NCBI RefSeq assembly: GCF_008065135.1
Contig: NZ_CP042914.1
Coordinates: forward strand, 1,736,001 to 1,800,000
Length of the DNA stretch: 64,000 nt
DNA from: Roseimaritima ulvae
GTDB taxonomy: Bacteria; Planctomycetota; Planctomycetia; Pirellulales; Pirellulaceae
Direction of reading: 5' to 3'
A program made the translations under genes and the position numbers. Each line of letters opens with the position of its first letter. The stretch's first letter is position 1. Below are positions 10,120-18,190 of this stretch, in pieces. Under the pieces are notes generated by a model, which saw only the letters and a program-made list of their open reading frames with translations, was not told where the DNA came from and searched no databases.

Positions 10120-11889
10120 TCACTGACGTGCGGGTGAGTTGAAGGCGGGCGGAGTGGTGGTGGGGGATTCCTGGGTGAGCTCCAGTACCGGGCCGCTGAT
10201 CGCCTCGAACTGGCCCGCTGGATGGTCCTGGAAAACGATCATCCCGATGAGGCGATTGTCATGAATCAACGGCGAGCCGATCAGATGGTGATTCTTCTCG
10301 CCAGAGGCCACGGCCCGCAGTTTCAACGCATCGGGAATCCCTCTTAGACTCGCTCCCACCGATTGCACCTGATAGGCAAGTTGTTGAATGTCCGGTGCAG
10401 CGACGGCGTCCCAGAATGGGTCGTGGATGTCAAATCCGGCGGACAGGCTGGAGACGCGTTGGGAGGGACGATATGTGTGGGTGGGATCGATGGTTAGGAA
10501 ATCCGGCAAGGGGTCGACCTGCAACCAGCCAACATCCACGGCGGCTGTTGCCGCCATCGCTACGTTCACCAACTTCGCTTGCTTGTCGATCGTTTCGCGA
10601 AGCTCCGCAGCATTATCCGATTCGCTTTCCAACTGTTGCAGCAGACGGTCATATTCCGCCACCAGTTGGGCGGCCACCTGACTGCGTTTCTGGAATTCGT
10701 CCGAGATGTGCTGGGCTTGAGATTTTCGCGGTTGTCCGGTGGCGACCTGCACCACCGAGGGGTCGACGTAGCCGTCGGCACGCATCTCCTCGATCGACGA
10801 GATAATCGATGCCGTGGTTAACACTCGGTCGGAGGCCACCGCCACGCCCGTGCCCAGCCGAAATTGATCGCCCGAGTCGCGGTGACGGACCAGGATCCAG
10901 TACAGCGAATCCCGTGGATCAGTGTCCGGCCGCATCGGCTTGATGGCTGCCGTTGTCGCCGAAGACGGTTCGCCCTCGACGGCATCGCTGGGGCTTGCGA
11001 CGGCAGGGGCGGAAGCAACCGTCTCGGTGCCGGCGACCGCTGGCGATGTCGCGGTGGATGGCGGCGCAGGATCGGGGGCCGAGGCGGGCCGAAGAAACAT
11101 CCACCAGATCGCCAGGGCCAGCAAACCCGGCAGGACCGTGGACAACACGGTTTTCGCAACTGGAAGCCAAGCGGGCTTGGGGGAACGCGGTGGTGTCGAC
11201 GGGGCAACCGCGATTGCCGGTGCGGCGTCGAACGGCGGGGTGTCAAGCGGCGGAGGAGAAACCTCGGGCGGCGCGGGAATCGCCGGAGAATCGGTGGCCG
11301 CCGCTACGGGCGGGCGGGCCGCCGGGGCAACCGAGCGGGGGCGGTCAGCATCAAACGCCCGCCCGGCACGGCGCAGCAGATCTTGCACGTCGACCGCCAG
11401 TGATCCCAAGAATACCTGGCTGGTAGACAGTAACATCGCCGCGGCAACTCGGCGATCCAGTCCTGAATCGATGAACAAACCGTTGCGGCTGTCCAGGTCG
11501 CGAATGACGATCGTCTGTTGCGGTCCCACGATCAGCAAGGCATGCTTGCCGGAGATCAAGGCATCGTCCAGGACGATGTCGTTGTCGCCGGCTCGACCAA
11601 TGGATAGCTGCGCCACGGCGCCGGATTCGCTGGGCCACGGTAGGCGTACATCGGGCACCAACCACAGCGACTCGTCTGGAGAAATCGTGCGGGATTGGTC
11701 AAACCAATCGATTCGATCCGCCGTTTCAGTTTCGATGCCCACGGTGCCCTGCCGCGGAACAACAGACCACACCCCATGGCGACACCGGATCACACAATGG
11801 CAATCCCGCACGTCCGTCGCTTCCACTACCACGTCGTTTTCGCGTGCGCGGCCCACGGTCCATTGCTGGGGTTGGGCTTCGGACGTCAT
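10120..11889 (-). CDS. Double-FHA, single-TM protein with degenerate trypsin-like domain
   Basis: 589 residues from ATG at 11889. The start overlaps the upstream stop by four bases (ATGA). Longer upstream frame is rejected because it lies inside the neighbouring gene. Two FHA-type domains occupy about 10-85 (WTVGRARENDVVVEA) and 94-170 (LSIGRAGDNDIVLDD, SGKHALLI, DLDSRNGLFI). A Pro/Ala-rich linker leads to one transmembrane helix near 245-266. The exported part, about 328-570, has the layout of an S1/HtrA-type protease: RVLTTASII where the catalytic His normally sits, VDVGWLQVD with the Asp, and HHLIGSPLI where GNSGGPL is usual. His is replaced by Ser and the nucleophile Ser is absent, so it is probably a non-catalytic binding domain. 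A coiled insertion lies at about 385-445. Confidence 0.87.
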   Translation of the reverse strand: MTSEAQPQQWTVGRARENDVVVEATDVRDCHCVIRCRHGVWSVVPRQGTVGIETETADRIDWFDQSRTISPDESLWLVPDVRLPWPSESGAVAQLSIGRAGDNDIVLDDALISGKHALLIVGPQQTIVIRDLDSRNGLFIDSGLDRRVAAAMLLSTSQVFLGSLAVDVQDLLRRAGRAFDADRPRSVAPAARPPVAAATDSPAIPAPPEVSPPPLDTPPFDAAPAIAVAPSTPPRSPKPAWLPVAKTVLSTVLPGLLALAIWWMFLRPASAPDPAPPSTATSPAVAGTETVASAPAVASPSDAVEGEPSSATTAAIKPMRPDTDPRDSLYWILVRHRDSGDQFRLGTGVAVASDRVLTTASIISSIEEMRADGYVDPSVVQVATGQPRKSQAQHISDEFQKRSQVAAQLVAEYDRLLQQLESESDNAAELRETIDKQAKLVNVAMAATAAVDVGWLQVDPLPDFLTIDPTHTYRPSQRVSSLSAGFDIHDPFWDAVAAPDIQQLAYQVQSVGASLRGIPDALKLRAVASGEKNHHLIGSPLIHDNRLIGMIVFQDHPAGQFEAISGPVLELTQESPTTTPPAFNSPARQ

Positions 11890-12656
11890 GGCGTTGCTCT
11901 CGGCATTGCGGGCGGTTCTGGCAATCGAAACAGGAACCTTTGCTCTCCTAACATAAAGTGCGTGCTGGTGGACAACGGGTACTCGCTGACGCGCTGCCAA
12001 ATCCCATTACGACTTGATAGGTCCTCCAGAATCCAACCGGAACCATGACGTTGCAGTGTGGCATGGCGAGCATCCACCGTACTGTCGTCGACGGCGATAT
12101 CCGCTGCCGAGGAATCGCTGCCCAGGGTCAGCGCGGATTGGTTTGCGATGCGAATCACACGAGACATACCGGCCGGATTAAACACGTGTAATCGCGGACG
12201 GGGCGTGGAGCCGGTTTCCCAACGCAGCAACACGCCGCCGAGCATGAAGGTTTCGCTGTGCGATAATTCGATGCGAGCCACGCGAACGAAGGTCCCATTG
12301 CTGCTGCCCTGATCGAGCAGACGCCAGCGATCAGGTTGGTCCGCCTCGGGGCAATGCACAATTTTGGCGTGGGTGCCGGACATATCCAGATCGTTACCGA
12401 ACGTCCAATCCGCGGCATGCCGTCCGATCGAGAGGGCGGCAGTCCGCAGACGCAGCGTTTCACCGTCGGTCTCGCTGTCGTCGTCCAGAGCGGTCAATAA
12501 CGGCACCGCGGGGCGTCGCGAGGGACGCAACGGTTGCACTCCCGCACGCGGGGCGACTTTAAAATCCACCGCGGTCATTTCCGCTTGCGACGCACCACAG
12601 CGTGTGCAAACCGAACTCGATTCAATCCAGGTTTGACACTGCGAGCAGACGGGCAT
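11886..12656 (-). CDS. Zinc-ribbon protein with two FHA domains
   Basis: 256 residues from ATG at 12656. The open frame extends 70 codons upstream, but that part is compositionally unlike protein and the zinc ribbon begins exactly at this Met (MPVCSQCQTW, then VCTRCGASQ). FHA1 spans about 72-155 (LSIGRHAADWTF, MSGTHAKIV, DQGSSNGTFV). FHA2 spans about 165-245 (LTLGSDSSAADIAVDD, VDARHATLQ, DLSSRNGIWQ). Both keep the Gly/Arg-or-Ser, His and SSNG/SRNG positions of the phosphothreonine pocket. FHA2 has Gly-Ser in place of Gly-Arg at the first site. It is the first gene of the kinase operon and likely a cytoplasmic phospho-reader. Confidence 0.88.
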   Translation of the reverse strand: MPVCSQCQTWIESSSVCTRCGASQAEMTAVDFKVAPRAGVQPLRPSRRPAVPLLTALDDDSETDGETLRLRTAALSIGRHAADWTFGNDLDMSGTHAKIVHCPEADQPDRWRLLDQGSSNGTFVRVARIELSHSETFMLGGVLLRWETGSTPRPRLHVFNPAGMSRVIRIANQSALTLGSDSSAADIAVDDSTVDARHATLQRHGSGWILEDLSSRNGIWQRVSEYPLSTSTHFMLGEQRFLFRLPEPPAMPRATP

Positions 12657-12728
12657 TCCAAAACTCGGCCAAGGATGATCCGTGGGGGACACGCTGCGAA
12701 AAGTACGGTGGGACCATTCGCATGCGCA

Positions 12729-12750
12729 GGGGGAGGTCCTCGCCTCCCCC
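12729..12750. repeat. 8-bp GC hairpin upstream of the FHA operon
   Basis: The arms at 12729-12736 and 12743-12750 are perfectly complementary (GGGGGAGG / CCTCCCCC) with a 6-base loop. It sits about 75 bases upstream of the first FHA gene, so it would fall in the operon leader or promoter region. Confidence 0.55.
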
Positions 12751-12832
12751 ACATGAAGGATTATGCTAGCCGAGCGTGCTGGCGTCAAGAAACTGTAGGC
12801 CCGCGGTTGGTGCGTTGGGGTCGGGCTCGCAG

Positions 12833-13564
12833 CTAGTTGCTGCCACGACGCCGACGGCTGCGCCACTGCGATTTGCCGATGCCGTGCATGCGGCCCTGCT
12901 CGTCTTCCGCCGCAGTGGCTCCCAGGACGATGTCGAAATTCACCGCTAATTCGCCGATTTTCGAATCCGGCAGCGGCTTGAATTCCTTTAACACTGTTTC
13001 CCGCGATTTCGCATCGATGCGTTGCAGGATTCCGTCGCGAGCGTTGTTGGGATGGTCCTTGACGTACAGCTGGGTGGTCAGCACACGGTGACCGCTGCGG
13101 CTGATGCCAAAGTGGATATGTGGGGTGCGGCCCGGGTACGGAACGGGCTTGATCGTGCGGAAGTAATACTGGCCTTTGGAGTCGGTCAGGAAGCGACCAT
13201 AGCCCTGGAAGTTTTTATCTTGGTTGGCGCGATTGGTGGTGTCGCCAGTGTGGATGTAGACGGCGTTGTTATCGACTTGCCAGATTTCCACAAACGCGTT
13301 GCGAACCGGATTGCCTTTGATATCCAACACGCGTCCCGACAGGTGGGTGATTTCGCCCACGCCCGGCGTCACGGAATCGTTGATCACCAACAGGTCGTTG
13401 TCGGTGTCCAGAGGCAACTGGTTAGGGTAAAACGGCCCCTCGGTCTGCGGCGGGGTTTGCAGCAATTCGGCGAACAACCCCGGCGTGGAGAAGGCGGTGG
13501 CTCCCAGAGCCAATCCGCTCTGCAACATGACTCGACGACTGGGAAGCGGTTGGCGAAGACTCAT
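12833..13564 (-). CDS. Intradiol ring-cleavage dioxygenase-like protein, Tat-exported
   Basis: 243 residues. The N-terminus SRRVMLQSGLALGATAF is a twin-arginine-like signal. The body matches the protocatechuate 3,4-dioxygenase beta / intradiol fold: QTEGPFYPNQLPLDTDND at the start, LSGRVLDIKGNPVRNAFVEI, then GYGRFLTDSKGQYYFRTIKP and YPGRTPHIHFGIS. The family binds Fe(III) through two Tyr and two His; the HIH pair and the Tyr of PYPGRTPHIH are visible. The substrate is likely aromatic but unidentified. Exported intradiol-like proteins without other catabolic genes nearby are common in Planctomycetes, so a classical aromatic pathway is not implied. The basic C-terminal tail (SQWRSRRRRGSN) is odd. 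Confidence 0.87.
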   Translation of the reverse strand: MSLRQPLPSRRVMLQSGLALGATAFSTPGLFAELLQTPPQTEGPFYPNQLPLDTDNDLLVINDSVTPGVGEITHLSGRVLDIKGNPVRNAFVEIWQVDNNAVYIHTGDTTNRANQDKNFQGYGRFLTDSKGQYYFRTIKPVPYPGRTPHIHFGISRSGHRVLTTQLYVKDHPNNARDGILQRIDAKSRETVLKEFKPLPDSKIGELAVNFDIVLGATAAEDEQGRMHGIGKSQWRSRRRRGSN

Positions 13565-13757
13565 GGCAGATCCCGTGCGGTGTGGCGAGCAAAATGAAAC
13601 GTTATTCTGTCAAACGCGAGCGGCTTGAGCAAATAAAGGCAAATCAACGGCAGATGGATTGAACCCCTGTGCAGGCAAAAAGTTTCGCATTCGGTCCTTC
13701 GTGATATAGTCTAGCTGCCTGTTTCGCCGTTCGTTAAACCCCCTTTGGATTATCGCT

Positions 13758-14495
13758 ATGACTCGACTGCGCCTCGCTAACATCTTTGGTACCCTGGCCC
13801 TGATTACCGGAGCGATGGCTTGTTCGCTGGAGGCTCAGGACGCTGGCAAACTGATATTTTCCGACGATTTTGAACGCGTCGAATCTCAGGAGACGCAAGA
13901 CGAAGTTGGCAACGGCTGGGGCACCAACAGCAAAGCCCGAGCCGGCGGCAATAAACAAGTTGATTTGAAAGCGGGAGCGATGCACATCACGATGCATCCC
14001 ACTGCCGATCATGCCGTCTCGGTGAGGCACGCGGCAGAGTTTACCGATGGCGCTGTCGAGCTTCGCTTTATGTTGCCACAACCCCAAGACGTGCTAGGCC
14101 TGGACTTCGCGGACTTGAAGTACAAACAGGTCCATGCCGGCCATCTATTCAAAGTTACGATCGGCACCAAAAAGCTGAGCATCGATGATATGAAGTCGGG
14201 CGGCATGAATATGGATTACTACGCGGCGAAGAAAGCCAAGACGCTGACGCCGGAACAGAAGAAATGGATTGCTTCCAAGAAGAAAGCTTTCCCCGTGGAC
14301 CTGGAAGCAGGCAAGTGGCATGACCTGCGTGTGCAGATTGAGGGGGATAAGGTCGGCGTCATCATCGACGGCGAGCAACTGGGGGCCTTCCGTTCGGAAG
14401 GGTTTGCGCATCCCACCAAACGCATGCTGCGTCTGGCCGTCCCGCGAAGTGCCGTTGTGGATGACGTGAAAATCTACTCCCAGCCAAGCCAGTAG
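13758..14495 (+). CDS. Secreted concanavalin-like (DUF1080-type) protein
   Basis: 245 residues. A signal peptide (MTRLRLANIFGTLALITGAM) precedes FSDDFERVESQETQDEVGNGW, the typical opening of LamG/DUF1080-like beta-sandwich proteins. KWHDLRVQIEGDKVGVIIDGE and VDDVKIYS are the usual closing strands. The family is thought to bind or hydrolyse carbohydrate; no catalytic residue can be assigned. A Lys-rich insertion (AAKKAKTLTPEQKKWIASKK) in the middle is unusual. It is divergent from the dioxygenase-like gene across a 193-base gap. Confidence 0.85.
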   Translation: MTRLRLANIFGTLALITGAMACSLEAQDAGKLIFSDDFERVESQETQDEVGNGWGTNSKARAGGNKQVDLKAGAMHITMHPTADHAVSVRHAAEFTDGAVELRFMLPQPQDVLGLDFADLKYKQVHAGHLFKVTIGTKKLSIDDMKSGGMNMDYYAAKKAKTLTPEQKKWIASKKKAFPVDLEAGKWHDLRVQIEGDKVGVIIDGEQLGAFRSEGFAHPTKRMLRLAVPRSAVVDDVKIYSQPSQ

Positions 14496-14521
14496 TTGGC
14501 AGTGGATGAAACGCGTGTCGG

Positions 14522-14935
14522 CTAGCTGACGAACTGGGCGATTTGGGCGGCGCTCATCATGCCCGATTGGCGTCGGATTTCGCTGCCGCCTTGAAACAGG
14601 ATCATGGTGGGAATGCCCGTGATGTTGAAGGGGGCGGCGGCTTGCGGATGCGCCTCGGTGTCCAGCTTGGCCAAGACGACTTGCGGCGACAACTGCGCGG
14701 CGGCTTCAGCAAAGGCGGGAGCCATCATCCGGCAGGGACCGCACCAGGGAGCCCAGAAATCGACCAACACGGGCAATTCGGTTCGAGCAATGAACTTGCT
14801 GAAGCTTTGGTCGGTCAATTCGATCGGCTTTGCCGGCAGCAGCGACTGCTTACACTTTCCGCAAATCGGCTTGTCGTGCAGTTTCGTGTCGGGAATCCGA
14901 TTAACCGAAAGGCAATTTGAGCAGACTAATTCCAC
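14522..14935 (-). CDS. trxC: Thioredoxin 2 (zinc-binding thioredoxin)
   Basis: 137 residues. A general disulfide reductase, cytoplasmic. The N-terminal zinc ribbon has Cys 5/8 and 25/28 (CSNC, CGKC), as in TrxC. The thioredoxin fold begins with LTDQSFSKFI and contains the active site WAPWCGPCR (Cys 65 and 68). The cis-Pro segment is ITGIPTMILF. Length matches E. coli TrxC. It is convergent with the preceding gene, with 26 bases between the stops. The zinc-ribbon form is often linked to oxidative stress; no regulator site is evident. Confidence 0.95.
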   Translation of the reverse strand: MELVCSNCLSVNRIPDTKLHDKPICGKCKQSLLPAKPIELTDQSFSKFIARTELPVLVDFWAPWCGPCRMMAPAFAEAAAQLSPQVVLAKLDTEAHPQAAAPFNITGIPTMILFQGGSEIRRQSGMMSAAQIAQFVS

Positions 14936-14980
14936 GTTAGAACTCCTTGGCGATGTTCACTCCTTGTCAATGTTCACGGC

Positions 14981-15181
14981 TCAGCCAAATTTTAGCATTT
15001 TGGCAACGTAAAGTCCGACGCCGAGGGATGCTCCTAATATTGCACCTAAGAAACCAAATGTCAGTGCGCCAGCAATCCCACCGGCGAACGTAATGATTCC
15101 CCACAAGGCAGGCGAATCTTCATTGTTGTTGGCCATCATGGCGACGCCACCTGCAATTCCTCCAACGATAAAAAGCGACAT
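14981..15181 (-). CDS. Small two-helix membrane protein
   Basis: 66 residues, starting from ATG at 15181. Two hydrophobic Gly-rich segments (SLFIVGGIAGGVAMM and ITFAGGIAGALTFGFLGAIL) are separated by a short polar stretch with NNNEDS. The Gly-zipper pattern resembles small membrane-inserting proteins. There is no recognised family. It lies 45 bases upstream of trxC on the same strand and could be co-transcribed. Coding status is inferred from the strongly membrane-like composition. Confidence 0.6.
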   Translation of the reverse strand: MSLFIVGGIAGGVAMMANNNEDSPALWGIITFAGGIAGALTFGFLGAILGASLGVGLYVAKMLKFG

Positions 15182-15452
15182 TCAATTCTCTAATTTGTAC
15201 GTGAAAGGCATAAAAACGCGTAAGAGTGCGCCACGTTTCAGAGCTGTTCCACCGCGGCGAACGGGGGTGCGAAACCCTGTGGCGTCCAACGTCAGCGAGT
15301 GATGTTGTGGTGGACTGTTTTAGCACCCCCGGTAGGTGGGGGCAAGCGTTGGCTGGCTGCAGAATTTCCACCTTGGCTTGTCAGATTTAAAGTCGTCGGT
15401 GAGCGACTGTTACAATGAATGCTTGCCAGTCCCCCTTCGAAGGCCATGTGTT

Positions 15453-16349
15453 ATGTATCGAGCGATTGCGATGGCGATTGCCGTCTTGTTCAGCTCAATC
15501 GGCTCGGCTGCCGTAGCTCAGGAACCCACCGCTGAGGCTGACCTTGCCGATCGCTTTTACCAGGAGGTCGAGGTTCAACGAAAACCGAGCTTTGACATTC
15601 AGGGCGTCCGCGTGGCGCAGCACATTCACTATCGAGTCCTGTCCTACTTTGTCGTCCAGCCCGCGAACGCTCGCGGTGACCGCACGGTCGTGCAAGAGAT
15701 TCGCGACACTCAGTTGGTGCAAGCCGATGCCCTGTCGCAAAGGATGTTCCCCGCAGGCCTGGCGGAGCTGAAAGGTAAACGGCTGACGTTTGTTTTCGAT
15801 TCAGGCGGACGGATCATCGAGTACAAAGGGCCCGGACAGCCCGCGCAGGCTGCGGAAGTGGGACTTCCCGGTGCGTCGGGTGTGTTGGTGTCCAGCGTGA
15901 TGGACGACGACGGTTGGAAAGAGTTGGCGACGTTCACAATGTTTCAGCCGCCGCAGGAAGCACCCCAGGGCCAGCCCTTCCAGTACACCACCCGGCACGA
16001 CTGGGGCAGCTTGGGCAGCTGGTATGGCGACACCAAGGTGACCTACGGCAAACGCCGCGGAGCCTTCCAGCAGTTCGCATTTGTGCATGAGCTGGACTAC
16101 ATTCCTCCGGCCGCTGGAGCAAAAACCGATTTGCCGTTCAGCATTCAGGACGCTGCATTTAAAACCGTCCGAGCCGACGCCAACATCGTCTACGACACGC
16201 GGGCCGAGCGGATCGCGGAGGCGCGTGAATGGTTTACCGTCACCGGGATCGTGCAAGCCAAAATGCTGGGCAGCGAGATCAAGGTGCAGCTGCAAGAGCA
16301 ACAGATGATGACGATCCGCATGAAAACACAGCCGTTTCGGTTGCGCTAG
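15453..16349 (+). CDS. Secreted protein of unknown function
   Basis: 298 residues from ATG at 15453. An open frame from 15336 adds 39 unlikely residues before the signal peptide. The signal peptide is MYRAIAMAIAVLFSSIGSAA, cleaved near VAQE. The mature part opens with a charged helix (LADRFYQEVEVQRKPSFD) and then alternates strands: IHYRVLSYFVVQP, KRLTFVFDSGGRIIEYKG, HDWGSLGSWYGDTKVTYG. No catalytic motif is seen. The pattern is consistent with an extracytoplasmic beta-rich protein. It stands alone between convergent and repeat-rich regions. Confidence 0.82.
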   Translation: MYRAIAMAIAVLFSSIGSAAVAQEPTAEADLADRFYQEVEVQRKPSFDIQGVRVAQHIHYRVLSYFVVQPANARGDRTVVQEIRDTQLVQADALSQRMFPAGLAELKGKRLTFVFDSGGRIIEYKGPGQPAQAAEVGLPGASGVLVSSVMDDDGWKELATFTMFQPPQEAPQGQPFQYTTRHDWGSLGSWYGDTKVTYGKRRGAFQQFAFVHELDYIPPAAGAKTDLPFSIQDAAFKTVRADANIVYDTRAERIAEAREWFTVTGIVQAKMLGSEIKVQLQEQQMMTIRMKTQPFRLR

Positions 16350-16783
16350 GGACCGCGGTTTGGTGGGGGGCGCAAGCGAGTATCGCTACGCCCCGCGGGC
16401 TGCTGGTGTGGGACGTGCGATTAATAAATGTTGGGAGTTTGTAGCGCATGGGGAAGCATGGTGCATTTTCTCTCCGGGCCGAAGGTCCAGCCCCATACCA
16501 GCCCAGGGCAAGGCAACGCGAGGAACGAGCGTAGCCGACGCCCTGGGTTGCGATCGTGTTTTTTCGCGTCCCTAACCAGTAGCCGTAGACGCCGGCGCGG
16601 GCGACCGCAGCAGTTTGCAATGACGCTAGGTACGCACATCCGGTTCGCTTCGACAAATACGCCTTGCCGGACCACGCCTGCGCCTGCGGAGCCTGGCATG
16701 CAGAAAGGTCGATACAAAGCCTTTTGAGTCTCCTCCGGCTGCGGGTTAAACGACTAAACTCGTATCCCTGCGTCGTCCGATCG
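16350..16783. other. Intergenic region of 434 bases with dispersed repeats
   Basis: No convincing gene. Short open frames here read in both strands are Arg/Cys-rich and unlike the neighbours. The region holds one copy of the GGGCCGAAGG/CAGCCCAGGGC repeat (16470-16556) and an inverted copy of the GTAGCCGNAGGAGAC repeat (16727-16755). Confidence 0.7.
16470..16556 (+). repeat. Dispersed repeat family E, single copy
   Basis: It opens with CTCCGGGCCGAAGGTCCAGC, continues with CAGCCCAGGGCAAGGCAACG and closes near GCCCTGGGTTGCG. It is nearly identical to 50748-50830. Its ends pair internally (CAGCCCAGGGC with GCCCTGGG), so it can fold. Confidence 0.8.
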
Positions 16784-18076
16784 CTACACAAACAGCTTGG
16801 CGATCGGTGTGCCTTGGTCGGTGATCGGCACGGGGCGATCGCCGGCGTACAGGTACTTGCTGTAGTCGACGCCGGTTGCCGCGCACACCGTGGCGAACAA
16901 GTCGGCGACGCTGACCGGGTCCGCGACAATGCGTTTAGCCATCTCGTCGGTTTCACCGTAGGCGCCGCAGTGCGATAAGCCGCCTCCCGCTAGGACACAC
17001 GAGAACGTGGAGCCCTGGTGGCCGCGACCTCCGCCGCTGTCGAATCCTGGCGGACGTCCGAATTCGGTGGTGATCATGATCAAGGTCTTGTCGAGCAAGC
17101 GTTTCTGTTCCAGGTCGACGATCAGCGTCGCCAACGCGGTGTCCAGTTCTTCGATCAACTTGTATTGGTTGACGATCCCGCTGTTGTGGACATCCCAGCC
17201 GGCACCGTTCAGGAAATTCAGGTTGTGGCTGACTTCGATAAACCGCACACCGCGTTGGACCAAGCGTCGGCTGAGCAGACAACGCTGTCCGAATTCGCCG
17301 CCGTATTGGTTTCGCAAATCGTCCGGTTCGCCGTCCAGTTGGAAGACGCGATTGAATTCCGGACCACTTAGTTTCAAGCTTTGCTGGATCGCTGCGTCAT
17401 AATCCTGCAGTTTGGAAACGGTGGTTTTGTCGGCGTTTTTTCGCAGTGACGCCAGGAAAGCTTCGCGACGATCTTGCCGAGCATCGGTGATGCCATCGGG
17501 CCGCGAAAGTCCGGCCGGCCCGCGACCGGTTTCGGTCAAATACAGGTAGCCGTATTTGGCTCCCAGAAAACCCGGTCCGCGGGTCACGTTGGGATAGCCG
17601 ATCAAGACGTAGGGCGGCGCGTTATCGTCGGCCGCGCCTCGCTCGTGAACAATCAGCGAGCCCAGTGACGGGTAGGTCACGGTGCCACTGATGGCGCGAC
17701 CGGTGTGCATGCGATTGGTCGCGGCGGCGTGTTCGTCGATGACGTCGTGGTTGACCGTGCGGACGGCGGTAACGCGGTCCATGACTTGAGCGGTTTTGGA
17801 CAGGTGTTGGCAAACCTGGACGCCATCGACGGCCGTATCAATAGCGTCGTAATAAGAACCCGGTTTCTTGGCTTTGGGGTCGCCCTTGACCTTGGGGTCA
17901 AAGGTATCGATCTGCCCCATACCGCCGCCCAGCCAGATCGAAATCACATGTTCGGCCTGGCCTTTGAGCAGGGCCGCGGCAGCATCTGAGGGAGCGGCTT
18001 GCAGGCGACCGGAAAGACTCAGCGCTCCGGCTGCCGCACCGCTGGCTAGAAACTGTCGTCGGTTGGGTGTCTTCAT
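16784..18076 (-). CDS. DUF1501 family protein, Tat-exported
   Basis: 430 residues. The twin-arginine signal is [19 protein letters not shown]. The family has an alkaline-phosphatase/sulfatase-like fold: [20 protein letters not shown] opens the core, and [22 protein letters not shown] near the C-terminus carries the conserved metal-site-like segment. [22 protein letters not shown] is the other family hallmark. Its biochemical activity is unproven. It lies 114 bases downstream of a DUF1549/DUF1553 gene on the same strand, the standard planctomycete pairing thought to form an exported complex. Confidence 0.92.
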   Translation of the reverse strand: MKTPNRRQFLASGAAAGALSLSGRLQAAPSDAAAALLKGQAEHVISIWLGGGMGQIDTFDPKVKGDPKAKKPGSYYDAIDTAVDGVQVCQHLSKTAQVMDRVTAVRTVNHDVIDEHAAATNRMHTGRAISGTVTYPSLGSLIVHERGAADDNAPPYVLIGYPNVTRGPGFLGAKYGYLYLTETGRGPAGLSRPDGITDARQDRREAFLASLRKNADKTTVSKLQDYDAAIQQSLKLSGPEFNRVFQLDGEPDDLRNQYGGEFGQRCLLSRRLVQRGVRFIEVSHNLNFLNGAGWDVHNSGIVNQYKLIEELDTALATLIVDLEQKRLLDKTLIMITTEFGRPPGFDSGGGRGHQGSTFSCVLAGGGLSHCGAYGETDEMAKRIVADPVSVADLFATVCAATGVDYSKYLYAGDRPVPITDQGTPIAKLFV

Positions 18077-18128
18077 GGTTTCACTTTCTGCGGGATCGTT
18101 GTCGTTAAGTATTGAATTTGCCGAATTG

Positions 18129-18170
18129 CCCTCCCCTCGCTGACGCTCGACCCTCCCAGGGGAGGGTGAA
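18129..18170 (-). repeat. Dispersed repeat family B (GGGAGGGTCGAGCGTCAGCG type)
   Basis: An imperfect hairpin of CCCTCCC and GGGAGGG arms around TCGCTGACGCTCGA. Related copies lie at 28439, 30890, 30985, 41631 and 41709. It occupies the gap between the DUF1549/DUF1553 and DUF1501 genes. Confidence 0.75.
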
Positions 18171-18190
18171 GGCGAGGTGTCGGGGATCGG

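Noticed and set aside
2920-12656. Kinase/FHA cluster as part of a type VI or type VII secretion locus
   Set aside because: FHA and kinase genes occur in such loci, but no secretion structural gene (TssB/C, Hcp, VgrG, EccC-like ATPase) is present in the window.
12833-13564. Aromatic catabolic operon around the intradiol dioxygenase-like gene
   Set aside because: No muconate cycloisomerase or downstream pathway gene is adjacent. The enolase-superfamily gene at 22868 is 9 kb away and has Lys/Lys hydroxyproline-type features.
13684-13710. Sigma70-like promoter (TTCGCA, TATAGT) before the secreted protein at 13758
   Set aside because: The spacer is only 15 bases and the -35 box is weak, so it is not distinguishable from chance.
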